From: Flavobacteriales bacterium | GTDB lineage: Bacteria > Bacteroidota > Bacteroidia > Flavobacteriales > PHOS-HE28 | Direction: 5' to 3' | Length of the DNA stretch: 6,959 nucleotides | Assembly: GCA_008016945.1 (NCBI GenBank) | Contig: SSGN01000010.1 | Coordinates: 1-6,959 of the forward strand | Shown here: positions 1-6,201 of the stretch, piece by piece | How positions within the stretch are numbered: the first letter of the stretch is position 1 | How the letters are laid out: each line of letters begins with the position of its first letter | Position numbers and translations under genes: made by a program | Notes under the pieces: generated by a model | The model's database searches: none | Seen by the model: the letters and a program-made list of their open reading frames with translations, nothing else | Told to the model about the DNA's origin: nothing

Positions 1-355
1 CGCCATGAGAGATGGCATCAGCACCGGTTTCATTGGCGATTTCGATCAGGCGCTTGGCGATCAGCGGACGGGCGATAGAGGTGCCCAGCAGGTATTCGCC
101 TTCATAGATGGTGTTGGCACGGAACATCGGAAACACGAAGTCGCGCACGAACTCTTCGCGCAGGTCCTCGATGTAGATGTCCTTGATACCCATGGCCTGC
201 GCCTTGGCACGGGCCGGTTCCACTTCCTCACCTTGGCCCAGATCGGCCGTGAAAGTGACGATCTCGCACTGGTAATGATCCTGTAACCAGCGGACGATGA
301 CGGAGGTATCGAGGCCGCCAGAGTAGGCAAGCACGACTTTCTTGATGGCGGACAT
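1..355 (-). CDS. argG: Argininosuccinate synthase, N-terminal part (runs off left edge)
   Basis: Cytoplasmic enzyme of arginine biosynthesis that condenses citrulline and aspartate, with ATP converted to AMP and PPi, to form argininosuccinate. The visible 118 residues begin [18 protein letters not shown]. The AYSGGLDTS motif (residues 10-18) is the PP-loop of N-type ATP pyrophosphatases and is diagnostic of ArgG. The conserved block [15 protein letters not shown] follows at about residues 84-98. Family members are about 400 residues, so roughly 70% of the gene lies beyond position 1. The ATG at 355-353 is chosen because it places the PP-loop at the usual distance from the N-terminus; a weak GGGA lies six bases upstream of it. 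The gene lies 83 bp downstream of a diguanylate cyclase gene on the same strand, but the gap contains a palindrome and a possible -10 element, so argG may have its own promoter. Nothing looks damaged in the visible part. Identity is secure. Confidence 0.96.
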   Translation of the reverse strand, partial: MSAIKKVVLAYSGGLDTSVIVRWLQDHYQCEIVTFTADLGQGEEVEPARAKAQAMGIKDIYIEDLREEFVRDFVFPMFRANTIYEGEYLLGTSIARPLIAKRLIEIANETGADAISHG

Positions 356-394
356 GGCGTATCCCAAAGCAAGGAAGGGGAAAAAGAGGCGCAC

Positions 395-424
395 ATTCTA
401 CGCTATGCCCCCGCAGGGGCATAG
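395..424 (-). promoter_or_regulatory. Palindrome and possible -10 element upstream of argG
   Basis: Positions 403-411 and 416-424 form a perfect 9-bp inverted repeat (CTATGCCCC on the plus strand, 4-base loop CGCA). Immediately downstream in the argG direction is TAGAAT (395-400 on the minus strand), a fair match to a sigma-70 -10 box. No good -35 hexamer sits 16-18 bp upstream; the palindrome occupies that position. A start from this box would give an argG leader of about 30 nt with a pyrimidine-rich stretch (about 370-388). The palindrome could be an operator, or a weak terminator for the diguanylate cyclase gene, whose stop lies 14 nt upstream. The run of Ts expected right after a terminator stem is missing, which makes an intrinsic terminator less likely. 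The inverted repeat is seen directly; its role is inferred. Confidence 0.4.
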
Positions 425-438
425 GCGCAAAAGCGGGA

Positions 439-1701
439 TCAGGTCAGTCGCAGGGGCTCCAGGTCGATGGAGCCGTCGGGTCGCGCCGTAATGATGCAGT
501 TGCGGCCGGCTTCCTTGGCGGCATAAACCGCTTCATCCGCGGCCGCCAGCAGCCGGGTCCCGCGCATGTCGCCGTCAGGCTGCTGAGCCGCCACCCCCAT
601 GCTCACCGTCACATGATCGGCCACACTCGACGCGCCATGGGGAATGGCCAGGGTACGGATACTCCTTGCCACCTGCAGGGCCACCTCGCGGGCGCCTTCC
701 AGCCCCGTTCCCGGCAGCAACAGGACGAACTCCTCGCCGCCGTAGCGTGCCGCGATATCGCCCGACCGGCGCAACACCGTCTTCAGCGCCACCCCGACCA
801 ACGCCAGCGCCTTGTCCCCTTCGACGTGGCCATGCGTGTCATTGAAGGGTTTGAAGTGATCGACATCCAGGAACACCAGCGCCAGTGGACGCTGGTCACG
901 ACGGGCACGATCCCACTCCTGCTGGAATACCTCATTAAAATGGCGGCGATTGGCCAGACCAGTCAGCGCATCCTCGCGGGACAGGCGATTGAACTCCTGG
1001 GACAGCTCGTCCATCTTGCGCTTTTCCAGCTCCAGCAACTCGGACTGCAAGAACATGGTGCGATCGCGGTGCTCCAGGAGATAGCCCAGCAACATGCCCA
1101 CGGTGTTCGCCATCACCACATACTGACTGAAATGACCCCAGTTATACCAAAGGTCGTACCAATGGATCACCGCCACGCTGATTACCGCAGAACTAATGCA
1201 GGCGAACATGGCGGGCACAAGACGCAAGCCGCCTATGCCATAGATGATGGCAAGCACCAGGATAACCACATAGCTGGAATGCTGGTTGAAGAACGAATCC
1301 GGAAAGGCGGAGGTGCCGATGGTGATGGCGGATACTGCCACGATCGCAATGGCCACCACGTAGTAACGGTACCAGCGCTCCAGCCGGGGCAGCATCAGCA
1401 GCAACGCAATGACGCCCCCTTCGGCAAGGTAGATCACCCACCACACCTTCTCGTTATCCGGCAGGTAGGACGGGTCGGAGTAGGTTTGCACCTGGGCCCA
1501 GGTGACCGCTCCGAGAAAGAAGTAGAACGCCAGGATGACCCACCAAGCGTAGGTGAGCAGCTCAATGGCCCGCCGTTGGACATGCTGGCGAAAGCGGCCT
1601 TCCAGACCACGCGGAAAGCGCAGGAAGGGATGGTTTTTCTCCAGCAACTGCCGTATCTGCTCGATACCGGCATCGATGGAATTGAGCGGCAAAGACGTCA
1701 T
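439..1701 (-). CDS. Membrane-bound diguanylate cyclase (GGDEF protein)
   Basis: Predicted inner-membrane enzyme of 420 residues making cyclic di-GMP from two GTP. About 45 N-terminal cytoplasmic residues are followed by six hydrophobic segments near residues 50-68, 87-105, 113-131, 144-160, 161-181 and 193-209, then a charged linker likely to be coiled coil (about 212-240). The GGDEF domain spans about 241-405: DALTGLANRR at 244-253, metal-binding LDVDHFK at 278-284, and the active-site loop GGEEF at 321-325. RSGD at 312-315 sits five residues before GGEEF, the position of the inhibitory c-di-GMP site (RxxD), so product inhibition is expected. No EAL or HD-GYP domain is present. The membrane region is probably a sensor; I cannot assign it to a named sensor family or ligand. 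The ATG at 1701-1699 is supported by AAGGA at 1712-1716, ten bases upstream. It is divergent from pyrC across 225 bp and lies upstream of argG on the same strand. Confidence 0.93.
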   Translation of the reverse strand: MTSLPLNSIDAGIEQIRQLLEKNHPFLRFPRGLEGRFRQHVQRRAIELLTYAWWVILAFYFFLGAVTWAQVQTYSDPSYLPDNEKVWWVIYLAEGGVIALLLMLPRLERWYRYYVVAIAIVAVSAITIGTSAFPDSFFNQHSSYVVILVLAIIYGIGGLRLVPAMFACISSAVISVAVIHWYDLWYNWGHFSQYVVMANTVGMLLGYLLEHRDRTMFLQSELLELEKRKMDELSQEFNRLSREDALTGLANRRHFNEVFQQEWDRARRDQRPLALVFLDVDHFKPFNDTHGHVEGDKALALVGVALKTVLRRSGDIAARYGGEEFVLLLPGTGLEGAREVALQVARSIRTLAIPHGASSVADHVTVSMGVAAQQPDGDMRGTRLLAAADEAVYAAKEAGRNCIITARPDGSIDLEPLRLT

Positions 1702-1742
1702 CGCGACCAGATCCTTGGGGGCTGTACTGCAACCGGCACCAG

Positions 1743-1773
1743 TGTGACGCTATTACGATGATAGCCTGTCACA
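1743..1773. promoter_or_regulatory. Bulged inverted repeat in the divergent GGDEF/pyrC intergenic region
   Basis: TGTGACGCTAT (1743-1753) and ATAGC-CT-GTCACA (1761-1773) are inverted copies: eleven paired bases, one 2-base bulge and a 7-base centre (1754-1760). The centre contains candidate AT-rich -10-like sequences, for example TATCAT on the minus strand at 1758-1763, but no convincing -35 box at the right distance on either strand. It lies 41 bp upstream of the diguanylate cyclase start and could be an operator there, or a hairpin in its leader RNA. The outer arms TGTGA and TCACA resemble CRP/Vfr half sites, but they are 21 bases apart rather than 6, so a normal CRP site is not supported. 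The repeat is directly visible; function is unknown. Confidence 0.4.
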
Positions 1774-1875
1774 TCCTTGAAGGCGGCGCGACTTTGCCAC
1801 CGCCCCCGCCGGGCGACAACGGAACACCGACCGGTGGCAGGGAAACAGCCTCCCACCGCGATGCACCGAGAAGTG

Positions 1876-1904
1876 TTGGGGCACAGACACCCGCCTGATA
1901 AACT
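1876..1904 (+). promoter_or_regulatory. Candidate sigma-70 promoter for pyrC-rnt
   Basis: TTGGGG (1876-1881) and TAAACT (1899-1904) are separated by 17 bp, the best-spaced promoter-like pair in the intergenic region. Transcription would start near 1910-1913, in a run of four Cs, leaving a leader of only about 15 nt before the pyrC ATG. Both hexamers match the consensus only partly, so this is a candidate. Upstream of it, positions 1774-1875 hold nothing else that I can identify. Confidence 0.4.
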
Positions 1905-1907
1905 TGC

Positions 1908-1923
1908 GGCCCCTGAAGGAGCC
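1908..1923 (+). promoter_or_regulatory. pyrC ribosome binding site within a possible small hairpin
   Basis: AAGGAG (1916-1921) is a strong Shine-Dalgarno sequence five bases before the pyrC ATG and fixes that start. It lies in GGCcCC-TGAA-GGaGCC (1908-1923), which could fold into a short hairpin with one mismatch and a four-base loop, covering the binding site. In E. coli, pyrC is controlled by pyrimidine-dependent switching of the transcription start, which decides whether a 5' hairpin hides the Shine-Dalgarno. A C-run at the expected start plus a hairpin over the binding site recalls that arrangement. Stability is marginal and the start site is not known, so the regulatory reading is speculative; the ribosome binding site itself is clear. 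Confidence 0.5.
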
Positions 1924-1926
1924 ACC

Positions 1927-2961
1927 ATGACACACCTGACTATCGTTCGCCCTGATGACTGGCATGTACACCTGCGCGATGGCGCCATGCTGCCCGACAC
2001 CGTGGGTGCCATGTCCCGCTACTTCGGTCGTGCGATCGTCATGCCCAACCTGGTGCCGCCTGCCCGCACCACCGCCGAAGCCGGCGCCTACCGCGAGCGC
2101 ATCCTCGCGGCCCGGCCGAAGGGCTCCCGCTTCGAACCGCTGATGGTGCTCTACCTTACCGACAGCACCACCCCGGCCGACATCCAGACCGCCAAGGCCT
2201 CGGGGTTTGTCCATGCCGTCAAGCTCTACCCCGCCGGCGCCACTACCAACTCGGACTCCGGCGTCACTTCCATCGACAATGTCCGGACAGTCCTGGAAAA
2301 AATGGCCGAAGTAGGCATGCCCCTGCTCATCCATGGCGAAGTCACCCATGGCGATGTCGACATCTTTGATCGCGAAAAGGTCTTCCTCGACACCATCCTG
2401 ATGCCGCTGGTACAGCGCCTGCCGCAATTGCGCGTGGTGCTGGAGCACATCACCACGGCCGATGCCGCGGCGTTCGTGAAAGACGCACCGGCCAACGTAG
2501 CGGCCACCATCACCGCCCACCACCTGCTGTTCAACCGCAACCACATGCTGGTCGGCGGTGTGCGCCCCCACTACTTCTGCCTGCCGATCCTGAAGCGCCG
2601 CACGCATCAGGAAGCCCTGATTGCCGCCGCCACGTCGGGCTCGCCCAAATTCTTCCTGGGGACGGATTCAGCACCGCATGCCAAAGGCGCCAAGGAAAAT
2701 GCCTGCGGCTGTGCCGGCTCCTACACCGCGCATGCCGCCATCGAACTGTATGCCGAGGCTTTCGAAGCTGCCGGGGCACTCGACAAGCTGGAGGGTTTCG
2801 CCAGCTTCAACGGTCCGGACTTCTATCGCCTGCCGCGTCACACCGACACAATCACGCTGGTAAAGGAATCGTGGAACGTGCCGGAGTCCTACCCCTTCGG
2901 TGATACTGTCGTGGTGCCCATCCGGGCCGGCGGCCAGATCAGCTGGCGCGTACAGCCGTGA
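1927..2961 (+). CDS. pyrC: Dihydroorotase, class II
   Basis: Cytoplasmic zinc amidohydrolase of de novo pyrimidine synthesis, interconverting N-carbamoyl-aspartate and dihydroorotate. At 344 residues it is close to E. coli PyrC (about 348), with all expected metal-site residues in order: H13 and H15 in [10 protein letters not shown], the lysine that becomes carboxylated (K99, in [11 protein letters not shown]), H136 in LLIHGE, H174 in EHITT, and D247 in GTDSAPH. The spacing matches the compact E. coli-type enzyme rather than the longer class I PyrC/PyrX forms. The ATG at 1927 is chosen for its AAGGAG at 1916-1921 and because residue numbering then matches the family. The frame is open upstream to an ATG at 1777, but that extension adds 50 low-complexity residues unlike any dihydroorotase. 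Its TGA overlaps the rnt GTG start, implying one transcript. No defects are visible. Confidence 0.97.
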   Translation: MTHLTIVRPDDWHVHLRDGAMLPDTVGAMSRYFGRAIVMPNLVPPARTTAEAGAYRERILAARPKGSRFEPLMVLYLTDSTTPADIQTAKASGFVHAVKLYPAGATTNSDSGVTSIDNVRTVLEKMAEVGMPLLIHGEVTHGDVDIFDREKVFLDTILMPLVQRLPQLRVVLEHITTADAAAFVKDAPANVAATITAHHLLFNRNHMLVGGVRPHYFCLPILKRRTHQEALIAAATSGSPKFFLGTDSAPHAKGAKENACGCAGSYTAHAAIELYAEAFEAAGALDKLEGFASFNGPDFYRLPRHTDTITLVKESWNVPESYPFGDTVVVPIRAGGQISWRVQP

Positions 2962-3611
2962 GCCATCATCCCGTAAGGCCACTGGCAGAGCGTTTCCGCG
3001 GATTTTTCCCGGTCGTCATTGATGTTGAAACAGGTGGCTTCAACTGCGCCACCGATGGATTGCTGGAGATTGCCGCCGTCACGATTGCACAGGACGAAAA
3101 CGGCCTGCTGCACCCCAACGAGAGCTTTCACTCGCACGTGGCGCCCTTTCCAGGCGCCAACCTGGAGAAAGCCGCGCTGGAGTTCACCGGCATCAACCCG
3201 TTCCACCCACTGCGTCCGTCGGAGGAAGAAGGCGCCGCCCTGCGCCGGATTTTCGACAGCGTGAAGAAGGCGCAGAAGGCCGTCGGCTGCAAGCGCAGCG
3301 TGCTGGTGGGCCATAACGCGCATTTTGACCTGGGCTTCCTGAATGCCGCGATTGCGCGCAACAACCTGAAGAATGTCTCGCCATTCCATCCGTTCTCGGT
3401 ATTCGACACGGTGACACTGGCCGGCCTCGCCTACGGCCAGACCGTGCTGGCACGCGCCTGCGCCACTGCCGGGATCGCCTTCGACAATCGCGAGGCGCAC
3501 TCGGCGCTCTACGACGCCCAGCGGACCGCAGAGCTGTATTGCGCCATCGTCAACAAGTGGTGGGACAAGATCGGCCCGCCACCCATCGACGAAAGCGGTG
3601 ACGACGTCTGA
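2958..3611 (+). CDS. rnt: Ribonuclease T
   Basis: DEDDh-family 3'-5' exoribonuclease that trims the 3' ends of tRNA, 5S and 23S rRNA and other stable RNAs, and takes part in end turnover of the tRNA CCA tail; it acts as a homodimer in the cytoplasm. Its 217 residues align along their whole length with E. coli RNase T (215). The exonuclease residues are all present: D22 and E24 in [10 protein letters not shown]124 in VGHNAHFD, H181 and D186 in HSALYD. Start is GTG at 2958, whose last two bases form part of the pyrC stop (GTGA). No in-frame ATG exists upstream of the conserved region, and the N-terminal [15 protein letters not shown] matches the family. There is no separate Shine-Dalgarno, so translation is probably coupled to pyrC. 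The pyrC-rnt pairing is also found in Pseudomonas. A strong hairpin follows the stop by 12 nt. Confidence 0.97.
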   Translation: MSHHPVRPLAERFRGFFPVVIDVETGGFNCATDGLLEIAAVTIAQDENGLLHPNESFHSHVAPFPGANLEKAALEFTGINPFHPLRPSEEEGAALRRIFDSVKKAQKAVGCKRSVLVGHNAHFDLGFLNAAIARNNLKNVSPFHPFSVFDTVTLAGLAYGQTVLARACATAGIAFDNREAHSALYDAQRTAELYCAIVNKWWDKIGPPPIDESGDDV

Positions 3612-3623
3612 CTCCGGTCCCAT

Positions 3624-3655
3624 GAAGAACGCCCTGCATGTGCAGGGCGTTCTTC
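3624..3655. terminator. Bidirectional terminator between rnt and anbu
   Basis: GAAGAACGCCCTGCA (3624-3638) and TGCAGGGCGTTCTTC (3641-3655) form a perfect 15-bp inverted repeat around two bases. The GC-rich core is flanked by A-rich and T-rich stem ends, so read from either side the RNA ends in a U-rich arm (GUUCUUC). It begins 12 nt after the rnt stop and 19 nt after the stop of the convergent anbu gene, as expected for a shared intrinsic terminator. The U-tract is short and interrupted. Confidence 0.85.
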
Positions 3656-3674
3656 CGTACGGCCATTCGCCTGT

Positions 3675-4403
3675 TCAGGCCGACCAGTCCATGTCCGGCA
3701 ATCGCGAAAATGTTTCGCGCAGCCCCTGAGACCAGCCCTTCCGGATCTGCTGGAAATAGGCATTATCCTCGCCGATGCGAAGCCTGCGCGTAACCTGGAA
3801 CGAATCTCGCTCATAACACAAAAGATCAATCGGCATACCCACCGAGATATTGCTGCGGATGGTGGAGTCAAACGAGATCAGCACGCACTTGGCTGCCTCA
3901 TCCAGCGACGTATCGTAGTTGATCACCCGGTCGATGATGGGCTTGCCGTACTTGCTCTCGCCAATCTGGAAATACGGCGTCTCTTCTGTTGCCTCGATGA
4001 AATTGCCTTGCGGGTAGATGTTGAACAACCGTGGCGTCTCGCCTTTCAGCTGCCCGCCCAGCAGGAAGGATGAACCGAAATCGATACCGGACTGCATCGG
4101 CACCTTGCTGTCACGCTCAATGACCTCGCGCAGCGTGCTGCCAACCAGACAAGCAACGTCATACATCGATGCTTGTGAAAAAAGGTTGTCCTTCTCGTTG
4201 AGCAATTGCTTGCGCAACAAGCTGATCGTGCTCTGGGTGGTGGCCAGGTTGCCGGCGGACATCAGGCAGATTACCTCCTCGCCCGGCTTCTCCAGCATCG
4301 TCATCTTGCAGAACGTGGCAATATGATCCACCCCGGCATTGGTTCGGGTGTCGGACGCCATTACCAGTCCCTGTGCCAGATTCATCGCGACACAATACGT
4401 CAT
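3675..4403 (-). CDS. Anbu: proteasome/HslV-like N-terminal threonine hydrolase
   Basis: Member of the Anbu family (also called bacterial proteasome homologue), an Ntn-hydrolase related to 20S proteasome beta subunits and HslV. It begins MTYCVAMNL: Thr2 becomes the N-terminal nucleophile once Met is removed, so no propeptide is needed. D18 (in SDTRTNAG) and K33 (in ATFCKMT) occupy the positions of the conserved Asp and Lys of proteasome active sites. Later family blocks are SAGNLATTQS (49-58), FQIGESKYGKPIIDR (145-159) and SFDSTIRSNISVGMPIDL (177-194). Length (242) is normal for Anbu and longer than HslV (about 175). No hslU-type unfoldase gene is visible. It is the last gene of a four-gene operon, 14 nt after the transglutaminase gene; an AGGA overlapping that gene's stop may be its ribosome site. 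Published Anbu structures show open lock-washer rings; substrate and physiological role are not settled. The family call is strong; a proteolytic or peptidase role is inference. Confidence 0.93.
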   Translation of the reverse strand: MTYCVAMNLAQGLVMASDTRTNAGVDHIATFCKMTMLEKPGEEVICLMSAGNLATTQSTISLLRKQLLNEKDNLFSQASMYDVACLVGSTLREVIERDSKVPMQSGIDFGSSFLLGGQLKGETPRLFNIYPQGNFIEATEETPYFQIGESKYGKPIIDRVINYDTSLDEAAKCVLISFDSTIRSNISVGMPIDLLCYERDSFQVTRRLRIGEDNAYFQQIRKGWSQGLRETFSRLPDMDWSA

Positions 4404-4417
4404 GATTCTTGAAGTCC

Positions 4418-5272
4418 TCAGGCCTGTTGCTGCTGCTGTTGCTGCTGGCCGATGCTGTCCACGGATGCCGGCAGCAGCACGTCCGCCTGCACCTGCATGA
4501 CCCTGACCTCAGCCTGCATCAACTCGCTTCCGCCCCCTCGCCTCACGCCACGAACCGGACAGGCGTCCATGTAATCCATTCCCACCGCCAGCTTGAGGTG
4601 ATGCTCGCCCGCACGCGAACGGTTCACCACATCGAAGCTCCACCAGCGGTCGTCCACCCAGGCCTCCGCCCAGGCATGCGTGGCAATATGGTTGTCCATG
4701 TGGCCCGGCGAATGGACATAGCCGCTGACATAGCGGGCGGGTACGCCGAGATGGCGGCAGCAGGCAATGAAGATGTGCGTGTGGTCCTGGCAAACCCCGT
4801 GCCCGGCCACAAACGCATCGGCGGCCGTGCTGCCGGCGTGGGGCCCCCCCGGCAGGAACGCCACTGCCATTTCGAGCGCCATCGCCAGACGGTCCAGGTC
4901 AGGCAGGCTCATGGGACTGCGGCGCCACCCGTTGGCAAACGCCACCATGTCGGGCGTCATCGCGGTCAGCGCCGTGCCGCGCAGGAACGGACGCGGATCA
5001 CCGCCCGAAAGGCTGGTCCTCTCACCATCTTCGGTCTCGACAATGCCCACCGCTCGAATGCGGATCTCGCGATGCGGCATGTCCAGCGTCATGACATGAC
5101 AGATGTTCCCGAAAGCATCCGACGTCGGCACCGCCGGTATCGGCAAGTCCAGCCGCCACTCCAGCACCTTCTGGCCCTCCATGCTCGGGGGAGTCAGTCG
5201 CAGGTATTGCGTGCTGTGTACCACCGGATTCTCATAGCGATACACCGTCTCGTGGTTGATGGTCAGAATCAT
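4418..5272 (-). CDS. Transglutaminase-like cysteine protease of the Anbu operon
   Basis: A 284-residue cytoplasmic protein with no signal peptide or membrane segment. Residues 1 to about 80 ([17 protein letters not shown] ... LRLTPP) form the bacterial transglutaminase N-terminal domain. The papain-like core spans about 145-216, with the catalytic triad in place: C161 (GHGVCQDHTH), H199 (THAWAEAW) and D214 (WWSFDVVN). Bacterial members of this superfamily are usually amide-bond hydrolases or transferases rather than classical protein cross-linkers, so cleavage or exchange of a peptide or isopeptide bond is likely. The C-terminus is odd: a stretch with alternating V/M/Q (about 250-270) ends in eight consecutive glutamines and a final alanine. 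The ATG at 5272-5270 overlaps the alpha-E stop codon (ATGA), and anbu follows after 14 nt, so co-expression and coupling are expected. A run of seven Cs on the plus strand (4844-4850) does not break the frame. Confidence 0.92.
   Translation of the reverse strand: MILTINHETVYRYENPVVHSTQYLRLTPPSMEGQKVLEWRLDLPIPAVPTSDAFGNICHVMTLDMPHREIRIRAVGIVETEDGERTSLSGGDPRPFLRGTALTAMTPDMVAFANGWRRSPMSLPDLDRLAMALEMAVAFLPGGPHAGSTAADAFVAGHGVCQDHTHIFIACCRHLGVPARYVSGYVHSPGHMDNHIATHAWAEAWVDDRWWSFDVVNRSRAGEHHLKLAVGMDYMDACPVRGVRRGGGSELMQAEVRVMQVQADVLLPASVDSIGQQQQQQQQA
4424..4447 (-). repeat. CAG/CAA trinucleotide tract encoding a C-terminal poly-glutamine
   Basis: Eight glutamine codons in a row, CAG CAG CAA CAG CAG CAG CAA CAG read on the minus strand, encode residues 276-283 of the transglutaminase-like protein, just before its final alanine and stop. 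The two interrupting CAA codons reduce replication slippage, and CAGCAGCAACAG is repeated with one variation. Length variation between strains would be expected if the tract evolves by slippage. Confidence 0.9.
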
Positions 5273-6201
5273 GCGGCCTCCAGATAGGCACTGTGGATAC
5301 GCGAGCCCAGCTCATACATGTCGGAAAGGAAGGCCTGCAGGAATTCCTGCACGCCGTCATCGAACACCTCGTCAATCCGGGCATAGTGCAGGCGTGCGTG
5401 CACTTCAGCGGCGAGCCGCTGCACATCCACACCACTACGCCCTTCGATGTGCTCCAGTGTCTGCGTCAACTCGTTGAGGCAGGCATGCAGGGAGCGTGGC
5501 AGGTCATCGCGCAGCAACAGCATTTCCGCCACGTTGCGCGGCACAATGCTTTCACGGTAAATGTCGCGATACGTCTCGAAGGCCGATAACGAACGCAACA
5601 GCGCCGCCCACTGGTAATACTGCACGGCCACGGCGGCATCATCGTCGGCCAGCAAGGTGGGCACTTTTACCAACAGGATGCGCGCCGTATTGTCCGCTCG
5701 CTCCAGGAAAGTACCCAATCGTGAAAAGCGGAAGGCATCGTTGCGCTGCAACGTGCCGAACGTCGCCCCGCGGAAGAGGTGCGAACGCTCCTTCACCCAG
5801 TCCAGAAACCGGGGGAAGCCCATGCGTTGCAGGCTGTCTGGCTTCATGTCCTGGATTTCCAGCCAGGTCGTATTGAGCGACTCCCACATCTCCGCCGTAA
5901 TCTTGCCGCGCACGACATGCGCATTTTCACGCGCCTGCCGCACACAGGAATAAATACTGGAAGGATTGTCGGGATTCAGGGCGAAATACAACAGCACGGA
6001 ATTGGCCTTTGGCCGGTATCCCGATGCCAGAAAACTCTCGCGCATTCCCGCGATATCCAGCGGCGCCATTATCTGGTCACGCCCCACGCCCCCCGGCATC
6101 AGCGAGGATTGGTAACTCACGTCCAGTACACGGGCAATATTCTCGGCACGCTCCATCTGGCGTGACATCCAGTAAATACAGGACGCGGTACGACTAAGCA
6201 T
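5269..6201 (-). CDS. Alpha-E domain protein of the Anbu operon
   Basis: A 310-residue, mostly alpha-helical, charged protein of the alpha-E family (COG2307 type), which occurs beside circularly permuted ATP-grasp and transglutaminase-like genes. The biochemical function of the family is unknown; proposals make it a partner or second catalytic unit of the ATP-grasp protein. The family N-terminus [24 protein letters not shown] is present. The motif ERAENIAR (17-24) recurs as ERADNTAR (167-174), in both cases after an F/Y- and R-rich helix ([16 protein letters not shown]), which suggests two related halves. No signal peptide or membrane segment is visible. I chose ATG at 6201-6199 rather than TTG at 6207, because homologues begin MLSR. 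The start then overlaps the end of the ATP-grasp gene by 8 bp, and the stop overlaps the transglutaminase start (ATGA). Both overlaps point to translational coupling. Confidence 0.9.
   Translation of the reverse strand: MLSRTASCIYWMSRQMERAENIARVLDVSYQSSLMPGGVGRDQIMAPLDIAGMRESFLASGYRPKANSVLLYFALNPDNPSSIYSCVRQARENAHVVRGKITAEMWESLNTTWLEIQDMKPDSLQRMGFPRFLDWVKERSHLFRGATFGTLQRNDAFRFSRLGTFLERADNTARILLVKVPTLLADDDAAVAVQYYQWAALLRSLSAFETYRDIYRESIVPRNVAEMLLLRDDLPRSLHACLNELTQTLEHIEGRSGVDVQRLAAEVHARLHYARIDEVFDDGVQEFLQAFLSDMYELGSRIHSAYLEAA

Noticed and set aside
613..1761. 382-codon open frame on the plus strand opposite the diguanylate cyclase gene
   Set aside because: It is antisense to a well-conserved GGDEF gene, is rich in His/Gln/Arg as expected for a complementary-frame shadow in GC-rich DNA, and resembles no known family.
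1743..1773. CRP/Vfr binding site (TGTGA ... TCACA)
   Set aside because: The half sites are separated by 21 bases instead of the 6 of CRP sites, so only the inverted repeat itself is kept.
1777..1926. Upstream extension of pyrC from an ATG at 1777
   Set aside because: The added residues are not found in dihydroorotases, and a strong Shine-Dalgarno sits before the ATG at 1927.
1753..2607. 284-codon minus-strand open frame opposite pyrC
   Set aside because: A Gly/Val/His-rich shadow of pyrC with no recognisable motif.
2889..3623. 244-codon minus-strand open frame opposite rnt
   Set aside because: Antisense to an unambiguous RNase T gene, with no family resemblance and no plausible ribosome site.
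4840..4850. GGGGCCCCCCC homopolymer run as a possible frameshift or phase-variation site
   Set aside because: The reading frame is intact across it and encodes a plausible PGGPHAG loop; seven bases is unremarkable in this GC-rich sequence.
4409..5287. 292-codon open frame on the plus strand opposite the transglutaminase gene
   Set aside because: It is entirely antisense to a gene with an intact catalytic triad; the leucine run at its start is the complement of the CAG repeat.
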